64,000 nt of DNA from Prorocentrum cordatum (Eukaryota > Sar > Dinophyceae > Prorocentrales > Prorocentraceae): contig CAUYUJ010019093.1 in the NCBI GenBank assembly GCA_963575745.1, positions 502,854 through 566,853 on the forward strand, written 5' to 3'. Below the pieces are notes generated by a model that worked only from the letters and a program-made list of their open reading frames with translations, did not search any database and was not told where the DNA came from. This document shows positions 42,529 through 52,479 of the stretch, piece after piece. A program made the position numbers and the translations under genes. Position 1 is the first letter of the stretch, and each line of letters starts with the position of its first letter.

Positions 42529-42624
42529 GAGGAGGCAGGATGGAGGAGGAGGGAGGAGGATGTCGGTGGAGACCACGGCGCTCGAACCAACACGCGAACG
42601 CAACACAAGAGTGTTGGGAACAGC

Positions 42625-42735
42625 TACATAAATATAAAATTTCCAGCGCTCCGCGCGGGCCGAGTGTGGGGCCAGGGTCGCCGCCAGGGAGGGTCCCGCG
42701 CAGACCCAAGGAGTCCACGCGGTGCTCCACGTGCT
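42625..42735. mobile_element. Family B element, copy B7 (strongly diverged)
   Basis: ACATAAATATAAAATTTCC, CGCTCCGCGCGGGCCGAG on the left and GACCCAAGGAGTCCACGCGG with TGCTCCACGTGCTTG on the right keep the B outline. Confidence 0.4.
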
Positions 42736-43344
42736 TGTGTTTGCAGTCACTCTTCTTCGCAGGACGTCCGAGACGATGGGCTTCCCACGGGGGAGCAGGA
42801 TCTCGGTTCCCGAGGTTGTGGCTGGGTCGCTGCTCCCCCGCTGGGCAACACACGTTTGCCGTCGGCGGCGCGGCAGAGCTGGCTGCACCAGCGAAGGAGC
42901 CAGACGGGGGCACCGAAAAGCGAGCTGGCCAGCGTGCAAGAAATGGGAAGAGGGGACGGCGGGCGGCCGCGGGGGGGGGGGAAGGAAGGAAGATGCCACT
43001 CAGCGTCGGACGAGTGTGCACCTAACCCGCTGGGCAACACACGTGCTGGCGGCGAGCGGAGACAGCCGGCGGTCCGGGCTGGCCTGGCTGGCTCTGCTCC
43101 CGCATGCCCCAGGCTCGCCTGCCGGAGCGGGTAGCAACTCCGAGGGAGCAACACCAACACTAACTCCAATTGCTACTCCTGATGAGCATCCTCGTCTTCC
43201 TGAACTTCCGATGCGACTCGTCGCCTCTCCATAAAGCCAAACGGTTGCCGTGGGACAGCGCGTGTTCCGACGTGCTTCTGGCTGCCGACACGATAGGGGG
43301 ACAGGCAGAACAGCTCCTGAGCGCTCCATGCGAAAGAACACATC
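42736..43344. other. Unassigned stretch
   Basis: CCCGCTGGGCAACACACGT recurs at 42837 and 43028, about 190 bp apart, so part of this may be a diverged duplication. No gene recognised. Confidence 0.45.
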
Positions 43345-44105
43345 GCCCGATGTGCACGATTTGCCATGCCCTCACCTCCGCCGCGCCCCCCGCGAGCCTA
43401 CGAAGGCGGCGACGGCTGCGCACTTCGTCACCTCCCACGTAGCCGCGATGTCTCGGCTGGATCCGCGTGGCCCCCGCCTCCGCCGCACCTCCTAAAAACC
43501 CACGAGGGTGGCGACAGTTGCCAGCTCGCAGCCACCGAAGGAGCAGCGAGGTATCGGCTGGGTGCGCGTGGCCCCCGACTCCGCAGGGCCTCCCAGAATG
43601 AAGGGAAACTGGGAAGACACAAATAAATATACACAAATAACCAGATTCCCCGTATTTTCCCATATTTTCGGCGTTTCTGTCTTGTCTCCCCCCCCACTTC
43701 CCATATTTTCCCTAATTTTCTTGGGGATCGACGATTACTTGTGTCTGTGTGTGTTTTCCCTCCTGACAGAACCCCACGACAGAGTGGCGGCAGTTGCGCA
43801 GCTCGCAGCCCGCACAAGGAGCAGCGAGGTCCCCCATTAGGGCGCGCGTGGGCCCCCGCTCCGCGGGGCCTCCCGGGGCGACTGCACAGTTCACGGCCAC
43901 CGGGGGAGCCGCTAAGGTCATCGGGGTGCGTGTGGCCCCCGACGCCGCTGGACCTCCCAGGAGCCAGCGAACGTGGCGACCGTTGCGCAGTTCGCGGCCG
44001 CCCGGGGAGTTGCGAAGGTATGGGCTGGGCTCGCGTGGCCCCCGACTCTGCTTGACCTCCGGGCTCACGAAACTGGTGCCAGTTGCGCAGTTCGGGAGCG
44101 GATCT
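43345..44105. repeat. Satellite T, second array, interrupted by F4
   Basis: Units with GGCGACGGCTGCGCACTTCG, GGCGACAGTTGCCAGCTCGC, GGCGGCAGTTGCGCAGCTCG and GGCGACCGTTGCGCAGTTCG, each with a GCGTGGCCCCCGACTCCG-like part. Same family as 40330-41020. F4 splits one unit. Confidence 0.8.
43599..43766 (+). mobile_element. Family F element, copy F4, inside satellite T, with 5-bp duplication
   Basis: TGAAGGGAAACTGGGAAGAC start, TTTTCCCTCCTGA end. CAGAA flanks at 43594-43598 and 43767-43771. Removing it restores the unit junction CCTCCCAGAACCCCACGA, comparable to CCTCCCAGGAGCCCACGA in neighbouring units, so the duplication and boundaries are well supported. Confidence 0.95.
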
Positions 44106-44749
44106 GTTACCCTGAGGGCCCGTTGGCTTCATGGCGATGACAGGAGGCGGCAGCGGCAGCCGCAGGGGCGGCTGCCAAACCAACAGAAGAAGGAACACAA
44201 GCAGGGCTGTCGCCCCGGCCTGGGTATCGAGAAACATCCAATCAAATTATATCGAGCTAACGTGTCGTACCTCACGGGCCATCTCTAAGCTGAGTTGGCT
44301 GCTGCGATGTGCATGCAAAAGGGTATGGGAGCCTTGCCCCAACACGTGCGCAAGAAATCACGTGCGCACATCCGTTCACGTAATCATGACTGTCGGCCGA
44401 CCTGCTGGGCCCCAGTGGCCACCAAACAAGGAGGTCAGCGCAAAACATAACCACTGCAACGATAACCACCAGCATCCGACCCGTCGGAAGTGTTGGGGGT
44501 ACAACTTAGACCCCCAAAATCCAAGTTTTTCTGATGTGGAGACCCAGAAATCTGGACCCCTCCCAAGGCGACCGGCCTTTCATCCTGAATGCATATTGTT
44601 TGACAGTCTTGCGACCGGGCCTTAGCCTCCAGAGGCCGAAAATACCGAAACGCCTCCCGTCATGGTTTTTCTCGACGCGATGGGTGATCAGTTGATAGGG
44701 GGGTTCGAAGTGAACGCCAGAGTAAGGTATATCTTGACTAACCTGACTT
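44106..44749. other. No feature recognised
   Basis: Mixed sequence without element copies. Frames up to about 160 codons with no recognised content. Confidence 0.45.
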
Positions 44750-44977
44750 TTAAAAGGGCTTGCAACTGCCCTGTGAAGGGCTGAAGGGAGCACAAATCCA
44801 GGCCAAATGGGAAGAGCCCACTTGTCGGAATGCTATGATCATGTTGGTCCACGCAGGACACCCGTGTCCCACGCATGAGCTAGCTTCGGCCAGGTACAGC
44901 CCACCTTGACATCCACTGCTAACCCCTGTTATCAACTTATCACCCACGACGGCGATCCACGTCGCACCATCCCAGAC
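44750..44977 (-). CDS. Coding-like segment downstream of C4, unknown protein
   Basis: Minus-strand frame reading WDGATWIAVVGDKLITG from 44974, then SGCQGGLYLAEASSCVGHGC and PAWTNMIIAFRQVGSSHLAW, to a stop at 44750. The first 61 bp duplicate the end of the frame at 45172-45233. Read after one copy of the duplicated part, it continues the 45172-45431 frame in phase. No family recognised; a chance frame cannot be excluded. Confidence 0.3.
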   Translation of the reverse strand, partial: VWDGATWIAVVGDKLITGVSSGCQGGLYLAEASSCVGHGCPAWTNMIIAFRQVGSSHLAWICAPFSPSQGSCKPF

Positions 44978-45171
44978 TTAAGTCGGGCCTGTCCCCCTAC
45001 AAGGGGATTTTCGACGAAAAATTTAGAGAAAACTAAGAATAATCCAAAAATAGTCCACAAATAGTCTGGGGACTATCTTTGGAATATGTTTTGACCTTTT
45101 GGGTGCATTTTTTATGTATTTTCAAAATTTTCGTCGAAGAATTCCCCTGTAGGGGGACACGCCCGACTTAA
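44978..45171 (+). mobile_element. Family C element, copy C4, flanked by 61-bp direct repeats
   Basis: Symmetric ends TTAAGTCGGGC...GCCCGACTTAA, then TGTCCCCCTACAAGGGG and ATTTTCGACGAAAAAT with complements on the right. AT-rich centre AATAGTCTGGGGACTATC. Segments 44917-44977 and 45172-45233 abut both ends and match except for about four differences. Confidence 0.9.
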
Positions 45172-45431
45172 TGCTGACTCCCTGTTATCAACTCATCACC
45201 CACGACGGCGATCCACGTCGCACCATCCCAGACAAGATCAGACCCGTCGGCGCTGTCGGGGGGAAGGCTGAGGCAGGCCAGGCGTGCCTGCGCCCGCCCG
45301 TAGAGCTCCTCCAGGTCGGGGTCCAGGTGCTTGACCGGCTCCAGGTAGCGCAGCACCTGCGGGGCTCCGGGAAGGGCCACGCCTTGGCAGCCCTCGCGGG
45401 CTCCCACATTAGGAACCAGAACAAAACACAC
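45172..45431 (-). CDS. Coding-like exon upstream of C4, unknown protein
   Basis: The minus-strand stretch at about 45255-45365 reads VLRYLEPVKHLDPDLEELYG and RAQARLACLSLPPDSADGSD with nearly every third codon position G or C, the strongest codon signature in the window. It continues through WDGATWIAVVGDELITG and stops at a TAA formed by the C4 end (45168-45170). A CCCCGCAG before GTGCTGCGC (about 45366) could be an acceptor site. No family recognised. Confidence 0.45.
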
Positions 45432-45576
45432 AAAGGAATTTCACACAAAGGGTTTTGGCACCACCAACGGTGCAACGCATGTGCACACATGCCACTGGAT
45501 CCCCAGCGATCCGAACCAGGGTTGATGCACGGCCGTGCTCTAAGATGCAGTTGACATGCATGTTGAGATGCAGTTG

Positions 45577-45617
45577 AGTCTGCAGAGAGCTCATGTGACA
45601 TGAGCTCTCTGCAGACT
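45577..45617. repeat. Perfect inverted repeat, 20-bp arms, 1-base centre
   Basis: AGTCTGCAGAGAGCTCATGT, one G, then the exact reverse complement. Preceded by GATGCAGTTGA repeats. Confidence 0.95.
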
Positions 45618-45904
45618 CTGACCCCCTCGCGCTGTGAACAAAAGGCATGACGGGAATTGATTCTCTCTAATTCCCCTCTGCGGGTCCTTCCCGGGCCTCG
45701 GAACCGTCAACAAAAAGAACTCATGCTGAGAAGCCGGTCCCGGGGAAGGGGTCCAGACCCAGGAACAAGAGAAAGCGACACCACCACCACCACGAACCAC
45801 CAGCGGGAAGAGCCAGGGTGGGTTCCCCTGGTCGTGCTAGAGATATCCCCGTGTCGACAGCTCGAAGAAACATCGGGAACTCCCTCGCTGGAGGTGGCCC
45901 CCCT

Positions 45905-46070
45905 TGGGGAGACCAAGAGGTACCGAATCCGTTGCTCCCCGGACCTCCCCCGGGGTGCGTTCTGACCAGAATTGCGAGGCGAACCCGACGGTGATGACGA
46001 AGGCATCCGAGGAGGCCCCAAAAGGGGAAAACGAGGAAAGAGTAGAGGTATGGGTACTTTTTCCTCCTCT
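45905..46070 (+). mobile_element. Family K element, copy K5
   Basis: GGGGAGACCAAGAGGTACCG, TTGCTCCCCGGACCTCCCCC, GTGCGTTCTGACCAGAATT and GAGGTATGGGTACTTTTTCC, ending TCCTC. Ends are imperfect complements. Confidence 0.8.
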
Positions 46071-46221
46071 GACCCCTGGAAGTGGTGGTGTCGCCTTCCC
46101 TTCCTCCCGAACGCCGCTAGGGGTCCACGTGATGAAGGGATCACGGCGTCGGGGTCAGGGGGGGAACGAACGGCGAGCACCGCGAGGACGCGGGGAGCGA
46201 GCGAGCGGGCGAGTCAGCGCT

Positions 46222-46316
46222 AAATAAAATAAGTAGAACATGCATACAAAAAAAACGCCCCCAGACTATATTTGAGCGTTTTTTGCATTTCCTCCTGTAA
46301 AGGGACAGGCCCGACT
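46222..46316 (+). mobile_element. Family C fragment, copy C5
   Basis: AT-rich left part, then CAGACTATATTTGAGCGTT, CCTCCTGTAAAGGGACAGGC and CCGACTTGAA. Left terminus missing. Confidence 0.6.
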
Positions 46317-46394
46317 TGAAAGAATAGATAGCGGCGGCGGCAGGGGCGGGGAAAACTGGTCCCTCGGGGCGCGGTCGGGGTGGAGAGTTCCAGG

Positions 46395-46568
46395 CCCTTG
46401 CGGAAGCCAGTCCACAAGAAAGCTTCCACGATAAACCCAACCCTGAGACCCCAGGACGTCCATTGAGTGTGGGCGTGGAAGCGTCGCGCTCTCCATCGCA
46501 GAACCATCGAAAGCCAAGGAACTCAGGACACCCTGGAGGCAAGCAGGGTGTTTCTTGGAAGGGCCCCC
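46395..46568 (+). mobile_element. Family M element, copy M2
   Basis: GCCAGTCCACAAGAAAGCTT, CCAACCCTGAGACCCCAGGA, CATCGCAGAACCATCG and GCAGGGTGTTTCTTGGAAGG. Confidence 0.8.
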
Positions 46569-46681
46569 AGTTCGGGAGCGGCAAAGAGGGGGGTGTCCAA
46601 GAGGGGGTGTGCAAATCATGACCGGCGGCATGTGCGCGGCCCAGCGGGGGGGGCCAGGGACGTAATGAAATAAGAAGAGGC

Positions 46682-46745
46682 GCCATGAAATCTGGGGAAA
46701 TATCATGGCCCCCGCCATGATATCCCCCTCTTTGCCGCCCCCGAC
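46682..46745 (+). repeat. Dispersed repeat J, copy J2
   Basis: GCCATGAAATCTGGGGAAAT, ATCATGGCCCCCGCCATGAT; contains an inverted ATCATGGC/GCCATGAT pair. Followed by CCCTCTTTGCCGCCCCCGA as at J1. Confidence 0.65.
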
Positions 46746-47709
46746 CAGTGCAGGTGCGTCCCACGCTCTCCGGGACTTCCACGCTGTCAAGCTCCGCGAG
46801 GGCTGCAGATCCGCGCGACTTCACTATCGTCCCGCTTCCCGCCCGTGGTGCTGCTCGCCCCGGGCCGTGCCGCAGGAAGTCTGGGGAAGGGGGGTCCGTG
46901 GCCCCCCCCCGCACGGTGTCCCCCCCACACACACGCCGGATCGGGGTGGAGGCATCGCGCGGCAGCACAACTGGACACAGCTTCAAAAGTGCCTGATGAG
47001 ATGCACACGGCCCTGTTTTCGTCAGCGTTATACCTGCACGCAACGGATGGATAGAAAGAGCGCGGACCACGCAAATCACTGTCTCTTGGGATGTGGCGGC
47101 ACTTCCGCATGGTAACCTTTGGGAATTTGGGGTCCGCAACGCTCTGATGATCTCCGATGTCCTCCTCTCTTCCGCCTCAGCCTGCTACTAATGAATAACA
47201 TCGAACCCGCACCCCTACAGATGGCCTTCTAGGAAAAATCCAACATGCCGTGAACAACGACATTATCAATAGACCAGCAGCACCGCCGCCAACGTCAGCG
47301 ACCATATGCAAAAGGCGCTAGCAGTGCTCGCCTAGTCGCCCTTGGCCAATTTAACAGACCCATCGCAACAGACTTCACACATTCCTCAACAATGGTTGCC
47401 GCGTGAACTCCTTGGTGCTTCGCCCCCTTGCTGTGTTGCTGCTGCCATTTTGTCACGTTGCTCCTGCGCGTGGCCCCGCCGGCGCGGTGGCCATCAGAAG
47501 CACAACGGCTACGACACGCAACGTTTCTGTCACCCGTCCTAGAAGACCTGGTCCGACAGGCCGCGAGTCGCCACGGGGCTTCGCCCGGCCCCGAGCGATC
47601 CAAATAGAACTGCCGACGCTGCGCAGGATGACCATTGGTGACGGAATGCGGTATGGGCCCGAGAAGCCCTGGGTTGCCTACGAGACGGCCCCTGGGCGTC
47701 CTCCGCGGA
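46746..47709. other. No gene recognised
   Basis: Mixed sequence. Frames on both strands exceed 100 codons but show no recognisable content. Confidence 0.45.
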
Positions 47710-47837
47710 TAGGGGCCCACATGCGAACCCTACCCCTACCCCCCACGATTTCTGAGGGAGCTCCCGAGCAAAGTGAATCCCACCCTCCCCCTCAGAAATC
47801 GTGGGGGGTAGGGGTAGGTTTCGCATGTGGGCCCCTA
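47710..47837. mobile_element. Family E palindromic element, copy E2, with 5-bp duplication
   Basis: Ends TAGGGGCCCACATGCG and CGCATGTGGGCCCCTA. The left arm lacks about 26 bp that the right arm retains (CCGAGCAAAGTGAATCCCAC). GCGGA flanks at 47705-47709 and 47838-47842. Confidence 0.9.
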
Positions 47838-48239
47838 GCGGAGGCCAATGATCATTGCGTGGCACTCGCGCTCGTGCCCTGACAGTTTCCGATAAGCCTC
47901 TCCGATCCCAGCACAGCCCCGCATGGCCCGACACGGCCGCTAGAGCACTCTAGAATTCGCAAAATCCGCCGACCCTGTCGGCGAGCGTGAGGGGCTTGTC
48001 CGTTCAAGTCGTCATCTCCGTCATTCGTTGGTCGTCGTCTCTGTCGTCCCCTCTCCCTGCCTCCCCCCTTTCCCTGGGCTCGTCGAAGCTCCCCCCTTGC
48101 CCAGGGACCTCTTCAGCGCGCCAGCCAAGGCGAAGTTGAGCAACGTCGTAATTGAGTCGAAGGGAAGCCCCTTCCCTTCGATCCCTCCCCCGCCGGGGGG
48201 TGCGGGGGCCGGGGGGGAGGGGTCAGATACGACGCCCCC
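47838..48239. other. No gene recognised
   Basis: Mixed sequence. GAAGGGAAGCCCCTTCCCTTC forms a hairpin near 48165. Confidence 0.45.
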
Positions 48240-48931
48240 CCCTGGGAGTCAAGGGCCCAAAAAAGTCCCAAGACGGGTCAAGAGTGCCCCAAGAGGCCCC
48301 AAAGACAGTCCAAGAGAACCCCGACTCGCCGAACGATCTGTCCAAGACGCCTAGACGGCCCCCAGACGGCCCCAGAGGCCTGCAAAGCGCCCCAAGAGGC
48401 CTCCAGGAGCTTTTCCACGAGAGCCCCAAGAGGCAACATTCGATGGATTTCCCATACGTTTTTGACAGATTTTGGCGTTTCCCGTCGCGCCAAGAACGCC
48501 CAAGAGGCACCCAAGATCGCCCCGAGACGGCCCAAGAGGCCCCCACGAGGGTCCCCTAACGGCCGAAATGGGGCCCCAAGGCGGCCCAAGACGCCTCCAA
48601 GACTGCCCAAGAGGCCCCCAAGACGGCTCCAGTAGAGTGCCCAGACGGGGGACCCGAACGGACATTTCGAGCTCTCAACCCCAAGAGGTCCCCAAGATGC
48701 CCCGAAGAAGCCCCGAGAGGCCCCAAGAGGCTCCCAGGGGGCCCCCAATAGGCCCCAAGACAGCCCAGGAGAGTCCCAAATTGCCCAGGAGGCCTCCAAG
48801 AGTGCCTCGAGACGGCGCAAGAGGAGCCCTGGACGGCCCAAGACGGCCTCAAGAGAGCCCCAGGCTGTCCCAAGAAAGCCTCTGGCCTCCTCCTCTTCCT
48901 CCTCCTCCTCCTCCTCCTCCTCCTCCTCCTC

Positions 48932-48963
<32 letters not shown>

Positions 48964-49000
48964 TGCTCCCCCTCCTCCTGCTCTCCTCTGCCTCCTTCTC
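48240..49000. repeat. N-type repeats followed by a CTC microsatellite
   Basis: Irregular GGCCCAAGACG, CCCCAAGAGGC and CCCCCAAGACGG units over about 640 bp, then CTC units at 48885-48955. Open frames on both strands are repeat-driven. Confidence 0.75.
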
Positions 49001-49640
49001 CTCCTCCTGCTTCTCCTCCACATCCTTCTCCCCCCTGCTCCTCCCTCATCCACCTCCTCCACCCTTCCTCCACCTCCCACTCCTCCTCCTCCCCCTGCCC
49101 CCCCCCTCGTTTTCATCGTCGTCGTTCCCAGGATGCCGCTGGAGACGTCCGTCCCGGGTAACCACATTCGGGGGCGAGGGAGGCCTCTCATAAGGCCCAC
49201 GTCACCCTTGTGAGGTCCAAGGGGCATGCCCGGATGCCCCGCACGCCTTCGCAGGAAGCTGGAGGGCCCTCGGGGGGCTTGTCGGGAAGCCCAGGGGACA
49301 TCTCAGGAACTTCAAGGTTCTCCTCCAGGAAATCCCCAGGAGGCCCGGAAAGCTTTTTGGGTGGCCCAGGGTGGCCCTCGGGAAACCCACTCGGCCCCCA
49401 AATGACCAAACCTGTATAACTATAGGAGAGCCCCGATCGCACCTGCTTTGTTTGGTAAGGGCTCATACGTCGCGATTGCATCGCTAAAACGGAGCCCCTG
49501 CCCAACAGGATGCGCGGAAATGACACATGATGATTGGGGCACTGTCTGGCTTGGCCCGCAATCCCCGCCAGGCCCCACTGAAGCCCTGGAGAACTTCCCC
49601 GAGGCCTGAGAGACTTGTCTGTAAACCCGCGAAGACCCAC
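49001..49640. other. CT-rich, then unassigned
   Basis: CT-rich tail to about 49110, then AGGAAGCTGGAGGG and GGGAAGCCCAGGGG words resembling decayed N repeats. No gene recognised. Confidence 0.45.
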
Positions 49641-49812
49641 TCGGGGATGGACAGACCTCCCTGTAGTAAAACGTGGTTTAGTGAAAATGACCTGAGGCTC
49701 AAACCTGGCGGGCGCAAGCCTGGAAAATAACGGCCGCGGCGCCCTCTCGAGAGCCGAAGACGGACAATTCACTAATCGACGTGTCACTGTTGGGAGTTCT
49801 GTCCGCCCCCGA
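49641..49812 (+). mobile_element. Family D element, copy D3, with 5-bp duplication
   Basis: TCGGGGATGGACAGACCTCC start, GTTCTGTCCGCCCCCGA end. Interior AACGTGGTTTAGTGAAAATG and GCGCAAGCCTGGAAAATAAC, a subfamily shared with D4. CCCAC flanks at 49636-49640 and 49813-49817. Confidence 0.9.
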
Positions 49813-50785
49813 CCCACAGGAGGCCCACAGGAGCCCAGCCAGCTGAGGACGCCCCAGAAGCACGCTCGGAAACCCCAGTGAGCTTATCGGGGGGGGGGGC
49901 ACCTCAGGAGGCCCTGATGAGCCTCTGACGAACGACGCCGACGGAACCTCTGAGGGGGCCCCAGACACCCGGGGGGGGGCTCTCGGGAGCCCAAGGGACA
50001 CCGCCGCGAAAAAGCCTCTCGGGAAGCCGGAAAGCCCCGGGAGGAAGCCGAACAAGCCTCCGATCAAGCCCAAGACATGTCTCAGGAGGCCTGGGGGGGT
50101 GCTCTCCGAAAGCCCACGACGCCCCTCGTGAGGCCCCAGAGACCTTGCGGATGGCAGACGAAGATGTTACTTGATCCCTGAAGAAAAAAAACACAGCCCC
50201 AAAAACGCAGGCGCGCTGGACGGCCACGCGCGCGCGCGGGATCCGAGGGATCGCGAGAAAGACAGAACCGTAGACCAGAGAGAAAGATACGAGAGCGAAG
50301 GGGCCCGTTCCCTCCCGCGTCCCCCTGCGCCCTCTGTGCGTCCCCCACCCTCTCCACCTGCAATTAAATTTGAATTGCGCCCCCGCCCCCACCGCCTTCT
50401 CCGCTCTCCGGCTCGCGCGACGAGGAGCCCGATCGCAAAGCCGAGCCCCGACGCTGCGCGGCAAACCAGGGCATCGGAGGCATCCCGATATCCCGCTCCC
50501 CCCGTGACTGACTACCTACCAGACCACCCCAACCCAACCCGAAGACCCGAATTTGACCCGAATTTCGGGTTGGGGGGGGTACGGATACCATGTGTTTTTC
50601 AACGTTCCCCGACCCCCCCCCACTGGAAATGGAAGGCAAATTGATGGCTTCGGGTTGGGTTGGGGTGCTTTGGTGGGCGGTGACTGACCCGCCCGCCCTG
50701 CCAGAATCGGCCCAAACGGAATCATGCGGCCAGGCAGGCTGCCCCACAGCCTTGGCAGGAATGATTGAAACAAACCAGACAGGTG
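49813..50785. other. No gene recognised
   Basis: GGGGCC-rich decayed N-like words at 49860-50130. The rest is unassigned. Confidence 0.45.
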
Positions 50786-50955
50786 GACGCCAGCCCACAA
50801 GAAACCGTCCACAAGAAAGCCAGCCTTGAGACCCCAGGACGTCCATTGGTTTCTGGTGTGGGAACGTCGCACGCTCCGTGGCAGAACCGTCGAGACCCAA
50901 GAAACCCAGGGCACCCTGGCGGCCAGCAGGGTGTCTCTTGGCACGGGCCGCCACT
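50786..50955 (+). mobile_element. Family M element, copy M3
   Basis: GACGCCAGCCCACAAGAAAC, CTTGAGACCCCAGGACGTCC, GCACGCTCCGTGGCAGAACC and AGCAGGGTGTCTCTTGGCAC, ending GCCGCCACTGCA. Confidence 0.8.
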
Positions 50956-51870
50956 GCACGGCTCGATAACAACCACCGATCATAAAGCCCCGTGCCATTT
51001 CCAATCCCGTCCCGGGTCCTGCCCTTTGGGGCGGAGGGAGGCGGGGGGGGGCTCCCCTTGTAACACCAACTCGTTACGTGCATCTCACGTGCGGAGCACA
51101 GGCGCGTCCGCCGAGTCAAGGCAGACCGCGAGATTTAAGTCAAGCCTTCAGCCAGCCTTGTGATTTCTCTGTTCGGCTGGGGGTGCAAGAAGCCTCCATG
51201 GCCTTCGTTGTGCTGGGGTTGCCTATGGGAGTGAACGTCTTTTCGCCGCGGGCTGAGCTTGGTCACGGCCACTGGGCAGCCACTTCTCTTTCGTACTGTT
51301 TGCCCCCCCGCGGCAGCAGCAATGCGGGCGATCGCCCTCGCAAGTAGTCTCGCTGAGGATGCCGTGCTGAAGATCTCTGTGCACGCGTGTGTGTGCGCGT
51401 GGATCTGACGCTGAGTAATCGCGGCGAGTGTCGCTGCTGGCGGCGTTGCAAGACCCTCTTCCTCCCTCCTGCCTCCTCAAAGCGCCTCCTCCTCCTCCTC
51501 CTCCCTCCTCTCTCCTCCTCCTCCCTCCTCTCTCCTCCTCCTCCCTCCTCCCTCCGCCCTCCTCCCTCCTTCCTCCCTCCCTCCTCCTCCCTCCTCCCTC
51601 CTCTGCCTCCTGCCCCCTGCTCGAGGGCCCTCCGCCTCCTCAGACCCCTTGGCCTGCCGCTGCTGCTCCAGGGGGGCCCCCGACGTCTGCGCGGGCCCGC
51701 ACGGCGAGCAGGGCCCCTCGCGACCGAGGGCGTGGAGCCCGAGCCGGTGGGCGCGGGGCGGGGAGGGGGAGCGGCACGGGCAGAGGCAGCCAAGACACGC
51801 GAGGAGATGCAGGGGTTGGAAGGCAGGGCGCAGGAGGGGAGGACTGGAGGCCTCCCGGACAGGGTCCGAG
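50956..51870. other. Unassigned; CTC-rich 51478-51612
   Basis: CTCCTCCTCCCTCCT-type microsatellite with TCT interruptions. A short plus frame at 51190-51345 (MAFVVLGLPMGVNVF) is unsupported. Confidence 0.45.
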
Positions 51871-52041
51871 TCGATGGGGTCGGAGGATCTCGCCGCATTG
51901 CCGATGCCTCGGCGATGCTCTGGAGACGGCGGCGATGCATCGGCGACGACGGCGTGGAGAACATTGGGCCCCACATCGAGCCGCATCGCTGATGCATCGC
52001 TGATGCATCGGCGACGCGGCGAGATCCTCCGACCCCATCGA
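51871..52041. mobile_element. Family L element, copy L4
   Basis: The 26-bp left end (51871-51896, TCGATGGGGTCGGAGGATCT...) is the exact reverse complement of 52016-52041. Between them are repeated GATGCATCGGCGACG and CATCGCTGATG boxes. Best preserved L copy. No 5-bp duplication seen. Confidence 0.85.
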
Positions 52042-52286
52042 AGGAACCTTGGAGAACACGGTACCCGTTTTAGGGCCTGCACCTCCGCCTCCTCCGCAGC
52101 GGGATCAACAATCGTCCTCTTCTGCGTTGTTTTTCCCGCCCTACCCGGTAAAGGCACGTCACTCCCATGGCATTGTCCTCCGTCAAATACGCTGTACACC
52201 GGTGGAGAGCTCCGACTCCTCCTTCCGTTGCCCATTGACACCGCTTTCCTGTTGCCACCAGTTCAGCCTATCCCTGTTCGCCGTTT

Positions 52287-52438
52287 TCGGGGATGGACAG
52301 ACCCCCTTTAGTAAAACGTGGTTTAGTGAAAACCACCTGAGGCCCAAACCTGGCGGGCGCAAGCCTGGAAAATAACGGCCACGGCGCCCTCTCGAGAACC
52401 GAAAACGTGTCACTGTGGGGGGTTCTGTCCACCCCCGA
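52287..52438 (+). mobile_element. Family D element, copy D4
   Basis: TCGGGGATGGACAGACCCCC start, GTTCTGTCCACCCCCGA end. About 20 bp shorter than D3 in the right part. Flanks CGTTT and CCTTT match at four of five positions, a probable decayed duplication. Confidence 0.85.
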
Positions 52439-52479
52439 CCTTTACGGTGTGAGTGGTTGAGCGAGTTTCCTCAGCCATC

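Noticed and set aside
45485-45545. tRNA-like B-box (minus strand GGTTCGGATC)
   Set aside because: No acceptor stem or anticodon arm could be formed at the required distances.
47700-47840. Rho-independent-type terminator at E2 (and E1)
   Set aside because: The palindromes are mobile elements with target duplications; there is no gene upstream and no T tract.
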